DNA of 64,000 bases from Barthelona sp. PCE. Lineage: Eukaryota; Metamonada: BaSk clade. Positions 47,279 through 56,332 of this stretch are shown here, piece after piece. Where the stretch lies: the NCBI GenBank assembly GCA_040285745.1, contig JAUFOR010000008.1, forward strand, positions 124,001-188,000. Reading direction: 5' to 3'. A program made the translations under genes and the position numbers. Position 1 is the first letter of the stretch. Every line of letters starts with the position of its first letter. A model generated the notes under the pieces. That model saw only the letters and a program-made list of their open reading frames with translations, did not search any database and was not told the DNA's origin.

Positions 47279-49210
47279 ATGGCATTCGCAGACAAATACG
47301 CGATATCCCCGGCATTCTCTTTCAATCAGGATGAGAACAAGATATCAATTTTTGACACCATTAATGAGGGGGCAGATAAGTTTCTTTCACATGAAGAGAT
47401 CGAAAAGGCGCTGTCTCAGACGAAACGCGCATCTAAATCATACAAAATATCAGAAACTCCAAAAAAGAATCCAAAGCTTTATGAAGGACTGGGAACTGAT
47501 AGAGAGCTTTTTCTCACACAATCACCGGCAGTTGGTGTGCACAATCCGAACTATAACGTAAACAAAATGAAATCACCAAGGATAAAATTTGGAACCAGTC
47601 CTGCTCGACCAATTGTTAAGGTTGAAGACCATGAACGCATTGGCCCTGGTGATTACGAGGTACAGAGTACATTCATAAAGAAGAAAGCTAAGAATAAGAT
47701 TCCAAAAAAGCAAACGCGAAAACAGTATATCTCGAAAAACCATGAAGTTGAGAACTTTGGTAAGAACAGCCCCGGTCCCGTGTACTATCCTAAAAACGAT
47801 GGCTGTTTCCCGCCTGCTCCACCTGTAGGTTATTCCCCGAGCATGAATATGTGGCGATCACGAGTTGTTCGGAAACGCAAGAAGAAATTGGAGATGAAGA
47901 AGAAGGGTAAGAGTCTGGGTGAGCATCTTGATAAACAGATCGAGCAGATTGAACGAAATATAGCCAACCCCAATGAAGAACCTGTACCGGTTGAGACAGA
48001 GTTTAAAGAAGAAGAAACGGTTGAAGAAAATATGAAAGATGAGATTCCACTCGGTGCCGAAGCAGAAAAGGAGCTTGTCGTTGAGGAAAAACTACCTGAT
48101 GATGTTGTTATTGTATCCAGTAAGGAATTGAAAGAAATTGTGACATCACCTCGTCTTTTATCAGTTCCCAGTGAGTTGGATGAGAAGAAAGAGACCGAGA
48201 AAGAGACGGTTGTTGCGGACTTTGACAGCGTTGATGAAGAGGAGGACATGAAACACATGGAGATGACCGAATCTGAAGAAAATATTTCTCCCAAGTCTGA
48301 TGAAGAGCATGTTGTTATTGAGGAAGTAACTGATATGGTTGAGAGCACAGAGGCTGTTGAAACAATTGAAGTTTCCAGGTCTGAAGCTGATGAGGTTGAA
48401 GATGAAACTGAAAAGGTTGAAGATGAAACTGAAAAGGTTGAAGATGAAACTGAAAAGGTTGAAGATGAGACTGAAAAGGTTGAAGATGAGACTGATAAGG
48501 TTGAAGATGAGACTGATAAGGTTGAAGATGAAACTGAAAAGGTTGAAGAGAAAGTGGAAAAGGAACTCATAAAGGAGGTCAAGACTGAACCCCAAACGGA
48601 AAAGGTAGCTGAAGTTCCCAAGATTGCTCTTGAAAAACGCCCAACGAGCAATGGAATGATAACGCCTCGCCAAAGTCGCCGCAAACACACACTTGAGACT
48701 CCAAGAACTGTTAACAATCGTACCCCTGCTGAGAAACCAGTAATGCGAACACCACGCGGGTATTCTATCAGAGGAAAGAATGTGCAGAGTGAAAGGGCCA
48801 GGTTCATCAGTCCTATGCACTCTCTCCATGAGCCAGCATCACACAAAAACAAAACGCCTGGCCCAGGTCAGTATAAGATCCGCAAAGATGTCAATCTGAA
48901 GCACAGCCCAACGTTCTCGAAGGTACGAAGGGAGACTGGTATGGTCAACAAGATCGAGGGTGATTACCGGTTCTATAACATTGGAAGTTCTCTGGGTGCG
49001 GCCGGAAAACGTACACCTAGGAAGAAGAAAGCGTATTCGCCCACACCCAGGCGGAAAGGCAAGAATAAGAAGAGACAAAGTTCTGCAATTGCTGATGTCC
49101 AGAAGGTTTCTGAAAAAATTGACTTAAAGAAGCCAGATTTGGCTGAATTAGCGTTCGAAATGATCGAAAAGGAGGCAAATTTGTTCTCAAATACGCAACC
49201 AAAAATGTAA
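47279..49210 (+). CDS. STPGR-motif protein (ciliary/microtubule type) with VEDETEK repeats
   Basis: 643 aa. Sperm-tail PG-rich repeats occur at both ends: IGPGDYEV, SPGPVYYPK and KTPGPGQYKIR, with STPGR-like spacing around the phrase YPKN or YKIR. Between them are basic stretches (KKAKNKIPKKQTRK) and an acidic linker with seven heptads V-E-D-E-T-(E/D)-K (about residues 373-421). The C-terminus is very basic and ends with an acidic helix. Such proteins associate with axonemal or cytoskeletal microtubules. This supports a flagellated or microtubule-rich cell. Confidence 0.85.
   Translation: MAFADKYAISPAFSFNQDENKISIFDTINEGADKFLSHEEIEKALSQTKRASKSYKISETPKKNPKLYEGLGTDRELFLTQSPAVGVHNPNYNVNKMKSPRIKFGTSPARPIVKVEDHERIGPGDYEVQSTFIKKKAKNKIPKKQTRKQYISKNHEVENFGKNSPGPVYYPKNDGCFPPAPPVGYSPSMNMWRSRVVRKRKKKLEMKKKGKSLGEHLDKQIEQIERNIANPNEEPVPVETEFKEEETVEENMKDEIPLGAEAEKELVVEEKLPDDVVIVSSKELKEIVTSPRLLSVPSELDEKKETEKETVVADFDSVDEEEDMKHMEMTESEENISPKSDEEHVVIEEVTDMVESTEAVETIEVSRSEADEVEDETEKVEDETEKVEDETEKVEDETEKVEDETDKVEDETDKVEDETEKVEEKVEKELIKEVKTEPQTEKVAEVPKIALEKRPTSNGMITPRQSRRKHTLETPRTVNNRTPAEKPVMRTPRGYSIRGKNVQSERARFISPMHSLHEPASHKNKTPGPGQYKIRKDVNLKHSPTFSKVRRETGMVNKIEGDYRFYNIGSSLGAAGKRTPRKKKAYSPTPRRKGKNKKRQSSAIADVQKVSEKIDLKKPDLAELAFEMIEKEANLFSNTQPKM
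48395..48541 (+). repeat. 21-bp minisatellite in the STPGR gene, seven units
   Basis: Seven in-frame copies of GTTGAAGATGARACTGAWAA-type units. Units 1-3 use GAAACT, units 4-6 GAGACT, and unit 7 GAAACT. Units 5 and 6 have GAT in place of GAA (VEDETDK). An eighth, diverged unit (VEEKVEK) follows. Because the period is a multiple of three, copy number can change without a frameshift. Confidence 0.9.
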
Positions 49211-49364
49211 AACACAGAAATGTTTCGCAGGGTTACTACTTTTGCATTAATAACTGTTTTTCCGTTGATTTTCTCAATAATAATCGCTGTGCGCTGACGC
49301 CAAAAAACAAAGAACTATACCGAAGCAGTTGGAGCATTGTTTTTCAAAATAACTTCCATTTCAC

Positions 49365-51299
49365 ATGAATGAGGGACGAACATCATCATTGAACAGTATG
49401 ATTGAGACTCTTCAAGCCTGCAACTTTGAGGAAACCGTCGAAATATCGAGGATGTTTCTCAACCAGCACCCGCGCAGCAATGCTGGTTTTTTGGGCGCCC
49501 GCATACATGCAAAGGCAGTTGCAGCAGAAGCATACCTGCGAATGGGCAAAATGACAGACTCTTTCAAGATATTAAAGAGCGCCACCCACGAAATGAACTC
49601 AATTCCTCCACTTGATCAGAATTCATCTCTGCGTCTGGCTGTATCTCGACTAATGGGTGCATATCACATGATGAACGACGAGGCAGAGAAAGCTCACGAA
49701 TGTTTTTCCGATGTAGTTGAAAGGCTACCCGATCTGGATGAGACAGATGAATATTTACTTGAGGCAGGCAACATATACCTCGAATTTGTACAGTGTCTTT
49801 TTGTTCTTGGTCGAATTTATAAAGCTATCGAGGTTATTAAGAGACTCCTGCAGTTTTCAGAACTTGATTGGCACATCCAAGCCAATGCTGGCTTCCTGTT
49901 GGCCAACTGCTATCTCAGCATCGATCTCCCACACCACTGCCTGGATGTTCTGCTGACGACAGAGCCTTTAACCGATGACTTTACCGATTTTGCAATGGAA
50001 CAAACTAAGATCGTTTTACACGCCAAGCTTTTGCTAGTACGAGGCCTGGCTTACCGCAGTATCGGCGCTATGAATCAGGCTAGCGAATGCCACCAGCAAT
50101 CACTCACATTGCTTACGCACCCGCATGTTAGAGCATCCCCTACTGACGAATGGCATATGTGCACATGTCTATCAAATTTTTACTATGGCCTTGACTTGGT
50201 AGAGCTCAATACAGACTTCATTAGTCCGATTCACCTCTTAGTTGAATCATACCGGATGGAGAAACTGCCTGAGTGTTATTTAGGATTTTCAAAGCTTATA
50301 AGGGGTGTTTTAGAGCTCAATGATGCAGATACGACTCAGCAGGTAACCAATACATTCAGAAAATTCGACTTGCCCTTTGAAATCTCACAAGACGGTCTTC
50401 TAAGATTGCTTCAGGCAGGTGTTGGTCTATGTACAAAGCAGGGCACGTCATTCTTGAGTGATAGGATGTGGGTGCTGTTTGAGCTCTCAAAACTGCTGGC
50501 CAACGTATACACTCGTCTTGGTGATCTCAATGCAGCACATGAGGTACTAAACAAACTGCTTCTTGTATCTGAAGACGAATCTCACAACCCCAGGCGGACA
50601 GCGCAGGTTGCCCACTTGTTTGGGTGCCTATTAAAAGAGGAAGGAAGACATTCCAGTGCATATAGTATGCTGAACAAGTCATTGATGCTTTTCTTGCGTG
50701 TAATTGACACTGTATCGGAGCAGTCAAACTATTCTAAGCAGAAGGAGCTGTCAGCTACCCAGTTACTCGAGAACATGTCTTGGAGCGATGACAGTGACCA
50801 CGAAATTATCGTTGCCGAAATAGCTACAGTATGCTGCGACATTGGTCTGGTATTTATTGAACAGGGTAATGCAAAGCGTGCCCACCACTACTTCAACTGG
50901 TGCCTCAAACTCCGTATGAAACTCTTCAGTAGCGCTGAAATACAAACAGGTTCTATCAATCTCAGCCAGACAAACTACTCAATAAGTTCAGTAGGTACAA
51001 CGGCGATGGATAAGTCGCTTCCTGGACTCACAGATTGCTCCTCGCCACTTGTAGCCGACGTATGTATGTATCTTGCAATCAGCCTCATGAAGACTTCCCC
51101 CGTTCAGTGCAGACAGTACCTGAATATTTCAAAGCGCATATTGGAGCGGTGCCCGATGTCACGCGAAGTCAACAAACAAATCGAGTACCTCAACACAGTT
51201 ATGAGCAGAGTTATTCAGATACAGCATGATATCCAGAACGGTGAGAGAAAGATAAGTATTGGTGGTAAAAAGACTAACGGAACGCTGGTTGCGCTATAG
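49365..51299 (+). CDS. TPR-repeat protein, 644 aa
   Basis: Not identified beyond the repeat type. Helical pairs recur throughout: AVAAEAYLRMGKMTDSFKI, LEFVQCLFVLGRIYKAIEVI, ANVYTRLGDLNAAHEVLNKL and DIGLVFIEQGNAKRAHHYFN. No catalytic motif. It is likely a scaffold. The ATG immediately follows TTCCATTTCAC. It converges on topoisomerase III with 14 bp between stops. Confidence 0.68.
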   Translation: MNEGRTSSLNSMIETLQACNFEETVEISRMFLNQHPRSNAGFLGARIHAKAVAAEAYLRMGKMTDSFKILKSATHEMNSIPPLDQNSSLRLAVSRLMGAYHMMNDEAEKAHECFSDVVERLPDLDETDEYLLEAGNIYLEFVQCLFVLGRIYKAIEVIKRLLQFSELDWHIQANAGFLLANCYLSIDLPHHCLDVLLTTEPLTDDFTDFAMEQTKIVLHAKLLLVRGLAYRSIGAMNQASECHQQSLTLLTHPHVRASPTDEWHMCTCLSNFYYGLDLVELNTDFISPIHLLVESYRMEKLPECYLGFSKLIRGVLELNDADTTQQVTNTFRKFDLPFEISQDGLLRLLQAGVGLCTKQGTSFLSDRMWVLFELSKLLANVYTRLGDLNAAHEVLNKLLLVSEDESHNPRRTAQVAHLFGCLLKEEGRHSSAYSMLNKSLMLFLRVIDTVSEQSNYSKQKELSATQLLENMSWSDDSDHEIIVAEIATVCCDIGLVFIEQGNAKRAHHYFNWCLKLRMKLFSSAEIQTGSINLSQTNYSISSVGTTAMDKSLPGLTDCSSPLVADVCMYLAISLMKTSPVQCRQYLNISKRILERCPMSREVNKQIEYLNTVMSRVIQIQHDIQNGERKISIGGKKTNGTLVAL

Positions 51300-51313
51300 T
51301 AACGCTGTAAGGA

Positions 51314-53131
51314 CTATGAAGGAAATAACGTGGTCTCTAAGGCACTGTGTAAAATATTTGTTTGCTCAAGGCATTCCAGTTGTGAAGCATAGTGCACCAA
51401 TTCTTCTTGCAACACAGTGTCTATTCCAATGAGACCGGTCTCTATAGACACAAGCTTCTCCTCAAATGCACCACGCTTACCCGGATCTGTAACATACGCC
51501 GACGCCTCCAAAGTATTCAGAAGAGTTGCACCAAGCTTCGTAAGACATACATTACGCTTATTGTCGCTCGTCACATATTTGCGTTCAAACAGCTTCTTGA
51601 TAATTCCGACCATGGATGCCTGCGTACCGATTCCAGCTTGCTCCATTGCGCACAGCCAATCGTACTCCTTGAATCCCACGACTTTCGCATTGGTCTTCCG
51701 GACAGATACGTTGGTGAGAACGACGTGCCCTATGGACCAGCCCTGGTCACTGTTTGTTTCTTTCCCGCTTTTAAATAATGTGTACCCAGGGCATATACCT
51801 GACTTGGTGTCTACAAAAAAGCGCTGGTAATCTGTTTCTAACGTGTACCTCTTACTTATGTAAGTTTCGTTGTGCGATATTGATGCAAAAAAATTTTTCA
51901 CAATAATTAAGAATGCTTGTTGGCAATCATTATTCAATTTTTTAAAACGCCGCTCAGCAAATATAAGAGGATGGATTGGTTCATGTACACCATCGTATAC
52001 CCCCCGCCGTGGCACAAAGAGCATATCTTCATCACTTATATGGCTGAACTTACCAAAAAGCAGTGGGGATTTAGTCAATGAATGAACAATGCTCTTGAAA
52101 TACTCCACTCCTAACGCTTCACTGTACGCTGTGCTCTCCGTACGCACATAGCTGATAAGCCCACTTTCGTACAACTGTTGCAAAAGGACCATCGTTTTTG
52201 ACGCTGAAAGTCTGAGCTCCTTCGCCACCATTATTAGTGTACCGCTTGTCTTGGGAGGTAACGGGCGCTCTTTTGTCTTCAAGACGCCAGAAGTCATATC
52301 CACAACACATAAATGTCCTGTGTCTACATCTTTCTGGGTTAGATCCGCCAACCCAGAAGCAAGTCTGTGATTAGCAGTGGCCTCATTATCCCAAACCCCG
52401 TTGATCTCGGGTAATGCGAGCTTGTACGTTCCAACATGCCTTGATATGCCATCATAAAAATTGGAAACCAGTTTGAGTGCTGGAATCTGACATGGACCAA
52501 CCGAAACTGTAATTTTCTGTGCCCGAAAAGGTCTACTTGCATACCTAGAGAGAGCACAACCTCCTATGAAGTCCGCATACTTGCGACACAGTGCAGCATC
52601 TACCCATGTCTGAATAACAGGTCGTTGTTGGGTTAGCGCACTTGTGATACCCTCAGATGTCAAGCAAGAAATTGGTATACGGCGCACCGCTACCGTTTTG
52701 TTTTCGGCATGGACAAAGTTCTCTATGAGATGTGCAAGGAGTTCGCCCTCCCTATCGAGGTCTGTCCAAATAAAAACTCCGGTAGTCTTAGCTTGCGATA
52801 TCAGTCGCTTCAGCTGGCTCACAATGGATTTCATCTTGTCTTTCACCATAAACTCAACTTGAGATGTTCCGCCAGCAATCATTTCAGAAGGGCTGCAAAT
52901 TCTTGCATTTTTCTTGAATTCCAAACGCCATGGATTCCCAGATACGCTTGTTACCTTGAATCGCACAAAAGATGCCCCAAGCTTAAACTGTGTTATTGAG
53001 AAAACGGGATTTTTCTTTAGCCCTGTCGAAAGTTTTCGCAATTCTGATCCCTGTGACTGTTCAGAAAGCGTTTTGGCAATCAGTCGTGCCATGGAAGGCT
53101 TTTCAGTGATGTTAACAATACATCTACTCAT
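51314..53131 (-). CDS. TOP3: DNA topoisomerase III (type IA), divergent
   Basis: 605 aa from MSRCIVNITEKPS; the open frame goes to 53170, but CACTCTTTTC before 53131 fits the start context. TOPRIM: TEKPS (Glu10) and WTDLDREGE (DxDREGE, 124-130). The active-site region ESGLISYVRTES holds the catalytic Tyr328 and Arg330, where most relatives have YPRT. SVGPCQIPAL stands in for SxGRVQTP, so Arg is replaced by Pro. HEPIHP follows. No zinc fingers at the C-terminus, as in the shorter TOP3 forms. It acts with RecQ helicases on recombination intermediates. The changed residues around conserved cores suggest divergence rather than loss. Confidence 0.87.
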   Translation of the reverse strand: MSRCIVNITEKPSMARLIAKTLSEQSQGSELRKLSTGLKKNPVFSITQFKLGASFVRFKVTSVSGNPWRLEFKKNARICSPSEMIAGGTSQVEFMVKDKMKSIVSQLKRLISQAKTTGVFIWTDLDREGELLAHLIENFVHAENKTVAVRRIPISCLTSEGITSALTQQRPVIQTWVDAALCRKYADFIGGCALSRYASRPFRAQKITVSVGPCQIPALKLVSNFYDGISRHVGTYKLALPEINGVWDNEATANHRLASGLADLTQKDVDTGHLCVVDMTSGVLKTKERPLPPKTSGTLIMVAKELRLSASKTMVLLQQLYESGLISYVRTESTAYSEALGVEYFKSIVHSLTKSPLLFGKFSHISDEDMLFVPRRGVYDGVHEPIHPLIFAERRFKKLNNDCQQAFLIIVKNFFASISHNETYISKRYTLETDYQRFFVDTKSGICPGYTLFKSGKETNSDQGWSIGHVVLTNVSVRKTNAKVVGFKEYDWLCAMEQAGIGTQASMVGIIKKLFERKYVTSDNKRNVCLTKLGATLLNTLEASAYVTDPGKRGAFEEKLVSIETGLIGIDTVLQEELVHYASQLECLEQTNILHSALETTLFPS

Positions 53132-53163
53132 GAAAAGAGTGAATCTGATGACTACACATTTTA

Positions 53164-54642
53164 CTAACATTGATCTTCTTGATCTGAATCTGAATCTGAG
53201 TGCAATATCACTGCACTTGAAGTGGGTATAATTGCTTTCTTTGCAGGAAGGGGTGTGTCTACGGGAATAATTTTCTTAAACTGCAGTGATCCCCTTGTAC
53301 CTTCATAAAATATTATCACAAGAAAATATGTAATAATAAACGTCCCTGCCATCAAACCAAAAACTATCTTATAACGAGTGTGCAAATCATATTCAAGACC
53401 CATAATAGAACCTGTAATCATCTGTAGTACGGCAGCACCACCGTATCCTATGGTGGAAATGCAACCAATGGAAGTGCCCTTTGCTGTTGCTAACAACGCG
53501 ACATCGGCGTATACTGGCACTATAATACCACCAGTGATAAAACCTTCGATGAATAACACAGCTGCAAACAGTATGGTGGCTTCAAACAAAAACATTCTCA
53601 TGATCAAAAAAATCGCTCCCAACAGATGCATCCACGCAAGGATCGAACGCGATGAGAAGTACTTGTTGATATAACCAACTATCTGGCCTGAATAGAACGT
53701 AGACGTACAATACATGCTTGAAAGAATAGTGAGTGTTGTCTTTCTGTAACCAACTTCTGAGAGCTGTCTGTTGATCAAGAGTCCGGCTACCGTCGACCAA
53801 CAGGCGTATGTACTAAATGCCATCACCGCTAATAGCGTTCCATTTCTGGTTTTGAAAAATTCCTTAGTTTTTATAAAAACCATACGCACACTCAAATCTT
53901 CGTCATCGTCGCTGAAAATTTCTTCATCGGATATTTCCTCCGTTGGGGTTTCGGTTGGGGGTGGGGAGAGGTTAGGTTCAAAGGAAAAAGCTAGAAAGTA
54001 AAAGTATGCCACAATTTGAAGAATAAATACAAAAAATAGCGCATCAACAAACGTGTATGTCAGTTGGGGAAGTATTGAGGTCGTGAAAAGAATGCCAATT
54101 GAAGAAAAACCAATGAAAATACTCGTCAACAGTGGTATCGAGCTGGGCTCAAAAATCATTGCAATTGAACGAGATGCTGCAACGAATACACACCCAGACC
54201 CCAGTCCTGTCAATGATCTACCGATGCATAACAATAGAAAGGAGTCGGATATACGCATTAAGAATGTGCCTATAATAAGTGAAACATACAAGATCGAAAC
54301 TGACCGTTTGCTACCGAATCGATCAGCTAAAAGACCAACTGGAACCTGTAGTAAACCGTAGACCAAGAAAAATAGTGAGGTGAAAAATGAATAATTGGCG
54401 TCAGTCAAGGATATGTGCACTGTAAATGTAACCGGAAGGACTAGATTCATCTGGCCGATTCCATATAATAATGCATAGCTGATGAACTGATGCAGCTTCT
54501 TGGAGCGATGCACGACGTTAGCAAGGGTATTTAAAGGCTTTCTTGCTGTAGGTCGTCTTGGCGTAAATACAGAAGTATCTACAAGAACGTTTGTCCCAAA
54601 ATCATCGATTCCAGCAAAAGTCTGTGAATCTTTGTGCGTCAT
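53164..54642 (-). CDS. Major facilitator superfamily transporter
   Basis: 492 aa, twelve hydrophobic helices. The MFS signature loop VGLLADRFGSKRSV joins helices 2 and 3. GRSLTGLGSGCVFVAAS resembles the GlpT/ACS-type second motif. A central acidic loop (about 235-255) lies between the halves. The two halves are of similar size, and the C-terminus is polar and acidic (SDSDSDQEDQ). Substrate unknown; sugar-phosphate or organic-anion carriers are the nearest look. The stop lies 33 bp from the start of TOP3. Confidence 0.85.
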   Translation of the reverse strand: MTHKDSQTFAGIDDFGTNVLVDTSVFTPRRPTARKPLNTLANVVHRSKKLHQFISYALLYGIGQMNLVLPVTFTVHISLTDANYSFFTSLFFLVYGLLQVPVGLLADRFGSKRSVSILYVSLIIGTFLMRISDSFLLLCIGRSLTGLGSGCVFVAASRSIAMIFEPSSIPLLTSIFIGFSSIGILFTTSILPQLTYTFVDALFFVFILQIVAYFYFLAFSFEPNLSPPPTETPTEEISDEEIFSDDDEDLSVRMVFIKTKEFFKTRNGTLLAVMAFSTYACWSTVAGLLINRQLSEVGYRKTTLTILSSMYCTSTFYSGQIVGYINKYFSSRSILAWMHLLGAIFLIMRMFLFEATILFAAVLFIEGFITGGIIVPVYADVALLATAKGTSIGCISTIGYGGAAVLQMITGSIMGLEYDLHTRYKIVFGLMAGTFIITYFLVIIFYEGTRGSLQFKKIIPVDTPLPAKKAIIPTSSAVILHSDSDSDQEDQC

Positions 54643-54825
54643 GAAAGATCAATTTTTTGATAAAGACAACTTCCAAAAAAAGAGGAAAAAGTGAGATGAA
54701 ACATAACATCTTACCCACAATAAATCAGGTCTCTTTGGATTGTTTGGGTCTGAATACACCCTGACCACACTTACTAATGGTACGTTATTCTTGACTAACT
54801 TTTTTATCATCCTTTTCACTAGCAA

Positions 54826-55380
54826 ATGAATATTAAGGACTACAACCGCTTTATCTTTGACATTAACGTAGTTTATGGGTCTGATGGTCCAGAATATAAG
54901 GCCATTGAATTTTTAAGAAATATTAAAGAGATTGAAGATGCTAAAGTGCTATTCGTAACAGATAACTCCACGGTTCCCGAAAGCCATTATGTAGATATGT
55001 TCAAAACAAATGGAATTGATTGGATTTTGCCAGAACATATTATTTCTTATCATAAACTAACTGATTTAGTTACTAACAACACACAAAACACGACATCCCA
55101 TCTTGTAACACCAATTGATGAGACAGAAGAGCATATCAGTATCATACACAGCTACCTGCCTCTTGCCAACAATAGCAAATGTATTTTCTTTTGCATGCTG
55201 CTTGACCATGTTCGGTTTGCGAGGTCATTCGGCATTGACTCGTGCGTAGTTGCGTCGTCAGATCTTATTGAGCAGATGTCAGAAGAGGAAATCACACCAA
55301 CCTTTGCAGAAGACAGCATTTTTTCAATTTTATCACGCATGGCTTTTGAAAATCACCGAGAGTACTGTAGAAGGAAGTAG
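54826..55380 (+). CDS. Truncated HAD-family paralogue, probably inactive
   Basis: 184 aa and still fully open. It parallels the gene downstream residue for residue at the start: MNIKDYNRFIFDINVVYG against MDIDNYNTFIFDCDGVLW. The nucleophile Asp12 remains, but the next Asp and Gly of DxDGV are N and V. LFVTDNST against LFVTNNST is kept. The cap (about 90 residues) is missing, and GDRLETD near the end is CMLLDHV, so both metal-binding Asp are gone. It reads as a pseudoenzyme produced by tandem duplication. The ATG follows TCCTTTTCACTAGCAA, so its promoter looks intact. Confidence 0.82.
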   Translation: MNIKDYNRFIFDINVVYGSDGPEYKAIEFLRNIKEIEDAKVLFVTDNSTVPESHYVDMFKTNGIDWILPEHIISYHKLTDLVTNNTQNTTSHLVTPIDETEEHISIIHSYLPLANNSKCIFFCMLLDHVRFARSFGIDSCVVASSDLIEQMSEEEITPTFAEDSIFSILSRMAFENHREYCRRK

Positions 55381-55460
55381 TTCTGTGTGTATTCTATAAG
55401 TAATATGCTGATAGATGCTGTGTAATAAATAATTTGTTTTACCTTCTCCAACCTTTTACA

Positions 55461-56279
55461 ATGGATATTGATAATTACAATACGTTTATCTTTGACTGTG
55501 ACGGCGTTCTGTGGCTACTCGGCGAGCCACTTAAGGGGGCTGTAGAGTTTTTAAATTACCTGCATGATGAAAATCAAAAAATTTTGTTTGTAACCAATAA
55601 CTCAACGCTTAGTGACGTTGAATACACAAAAAAGTTCAAACGCATTGGTATTGAGTGGGTTGAAAGAGAACAAATACTGACTTCTGCCAAGATTAATGCT
55701 TTTGTCATCAGTAAGCACTATAAAGAGGGAAAGGTGCTTGTTCTTGGAGAACAGGGAATACATGATGAGATCGGTGCCCATGGTATACCCACTATATCTG
55801 CCCATGTGTCGAGCATGGAAGAAGTCAACGATGTACTGTCTAACAACCACATTACTTACGTTGTTGTAGGACTTGACAGGCATGCCAGCTACTATGCATA
55901 CGCCGTTGCAGGACTTGCTGTAGCCAATGGAGCAAAGTTTTTGGCGACAAACACCGACGCTCAGCTACCTTCAAAATATGGAGGTTTACCAGGTGCTGGT
56001 CACAACGTGGTGGCGGTCGAAACCGTGTCCAACACAAAAGCCATCGTCACCGGTAAACCGACTAAGTTCATGTATGATTACCTAAAGACCTTCTTGAATG
56101 AGGGCGATTCTTGCATCTTCTTTGGTGATCGTCTTGAAACTGACATTTTATTCGCAAATACCTTCGGTATGGACTCGTGCCTAGTGTTATCGGGCGTCAC
56201 AACCCCAGAGATGCTGGATGGAAACAGTGTGCAACCCACATATGTCAAAGATGGGCTTTTTTCCGTATTACCTCGTTAG
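55461..56279 (+). CDS. HAD phosphatase, p-nitrophenylphosphatase / phosphoglycolate phosphatase type
   Basis: 272 aa starting at the ATG after CCTTCTCCAACCTTTTACA; a longer frame opens at 55434 only with TTG. All four HAD motifs are present: FDCDGV (I), TNNST (II), the lysine of TGKPTK (III) and GDRLETDI (IV). The C2-type cap (about 80-190) contains VVGLDRHASYYAYAVA and FLATNTDAQLP. It probably hydrolyses small phosphates such as 2-phosphoglycolate or pyridoxal phosphate in the cytosol. Tandem with the shorter paralogue 80 bp upstream. Confidence 0.9.
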   Translation: MDIDNYNTFIFDCDGVLWLLGEPLKGAVEFLNYLHDENQKILFVTNNSTLSDVEYTKKFKRIGIEWVEREQILTSAKINAFVISKHYKEGKVLVLGEQGIHDEIGAHGIPTISAHVSSMEEVNDVLSNNHITYVVVGLDRHASYYAYAVAGLAVANGAKFLATNTDAQLPSKYGGLPGAGHNVVAVETVSNTKAIVTGKPTKFMYDYLKTFLNEGDSCIFFGDRLETDILFANTFGMDSCLVLSGVTTPEMLDGNSVQPTYVKDGLFSVLPR

Positions 56280-56332
56280 TGCAAACAAAAAGTTTAGTGA
56301 GTTATAATGAATGGAGCAACGGACATGAAAAT

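Noticed and set aside
48395-48541. CRISPR-like array
   Set aside because: Units are contiguous without spacers and encode in-frame heptads in a eukaryotic gene.
47830-48852. 340-residue minus-strand frame opposite the STPGR gene
   Set aside because: A Ser/Thr/Phe-rich artefact of the repeat-rich acidic coding strand; the STPGR motifs lie on the plus strand.
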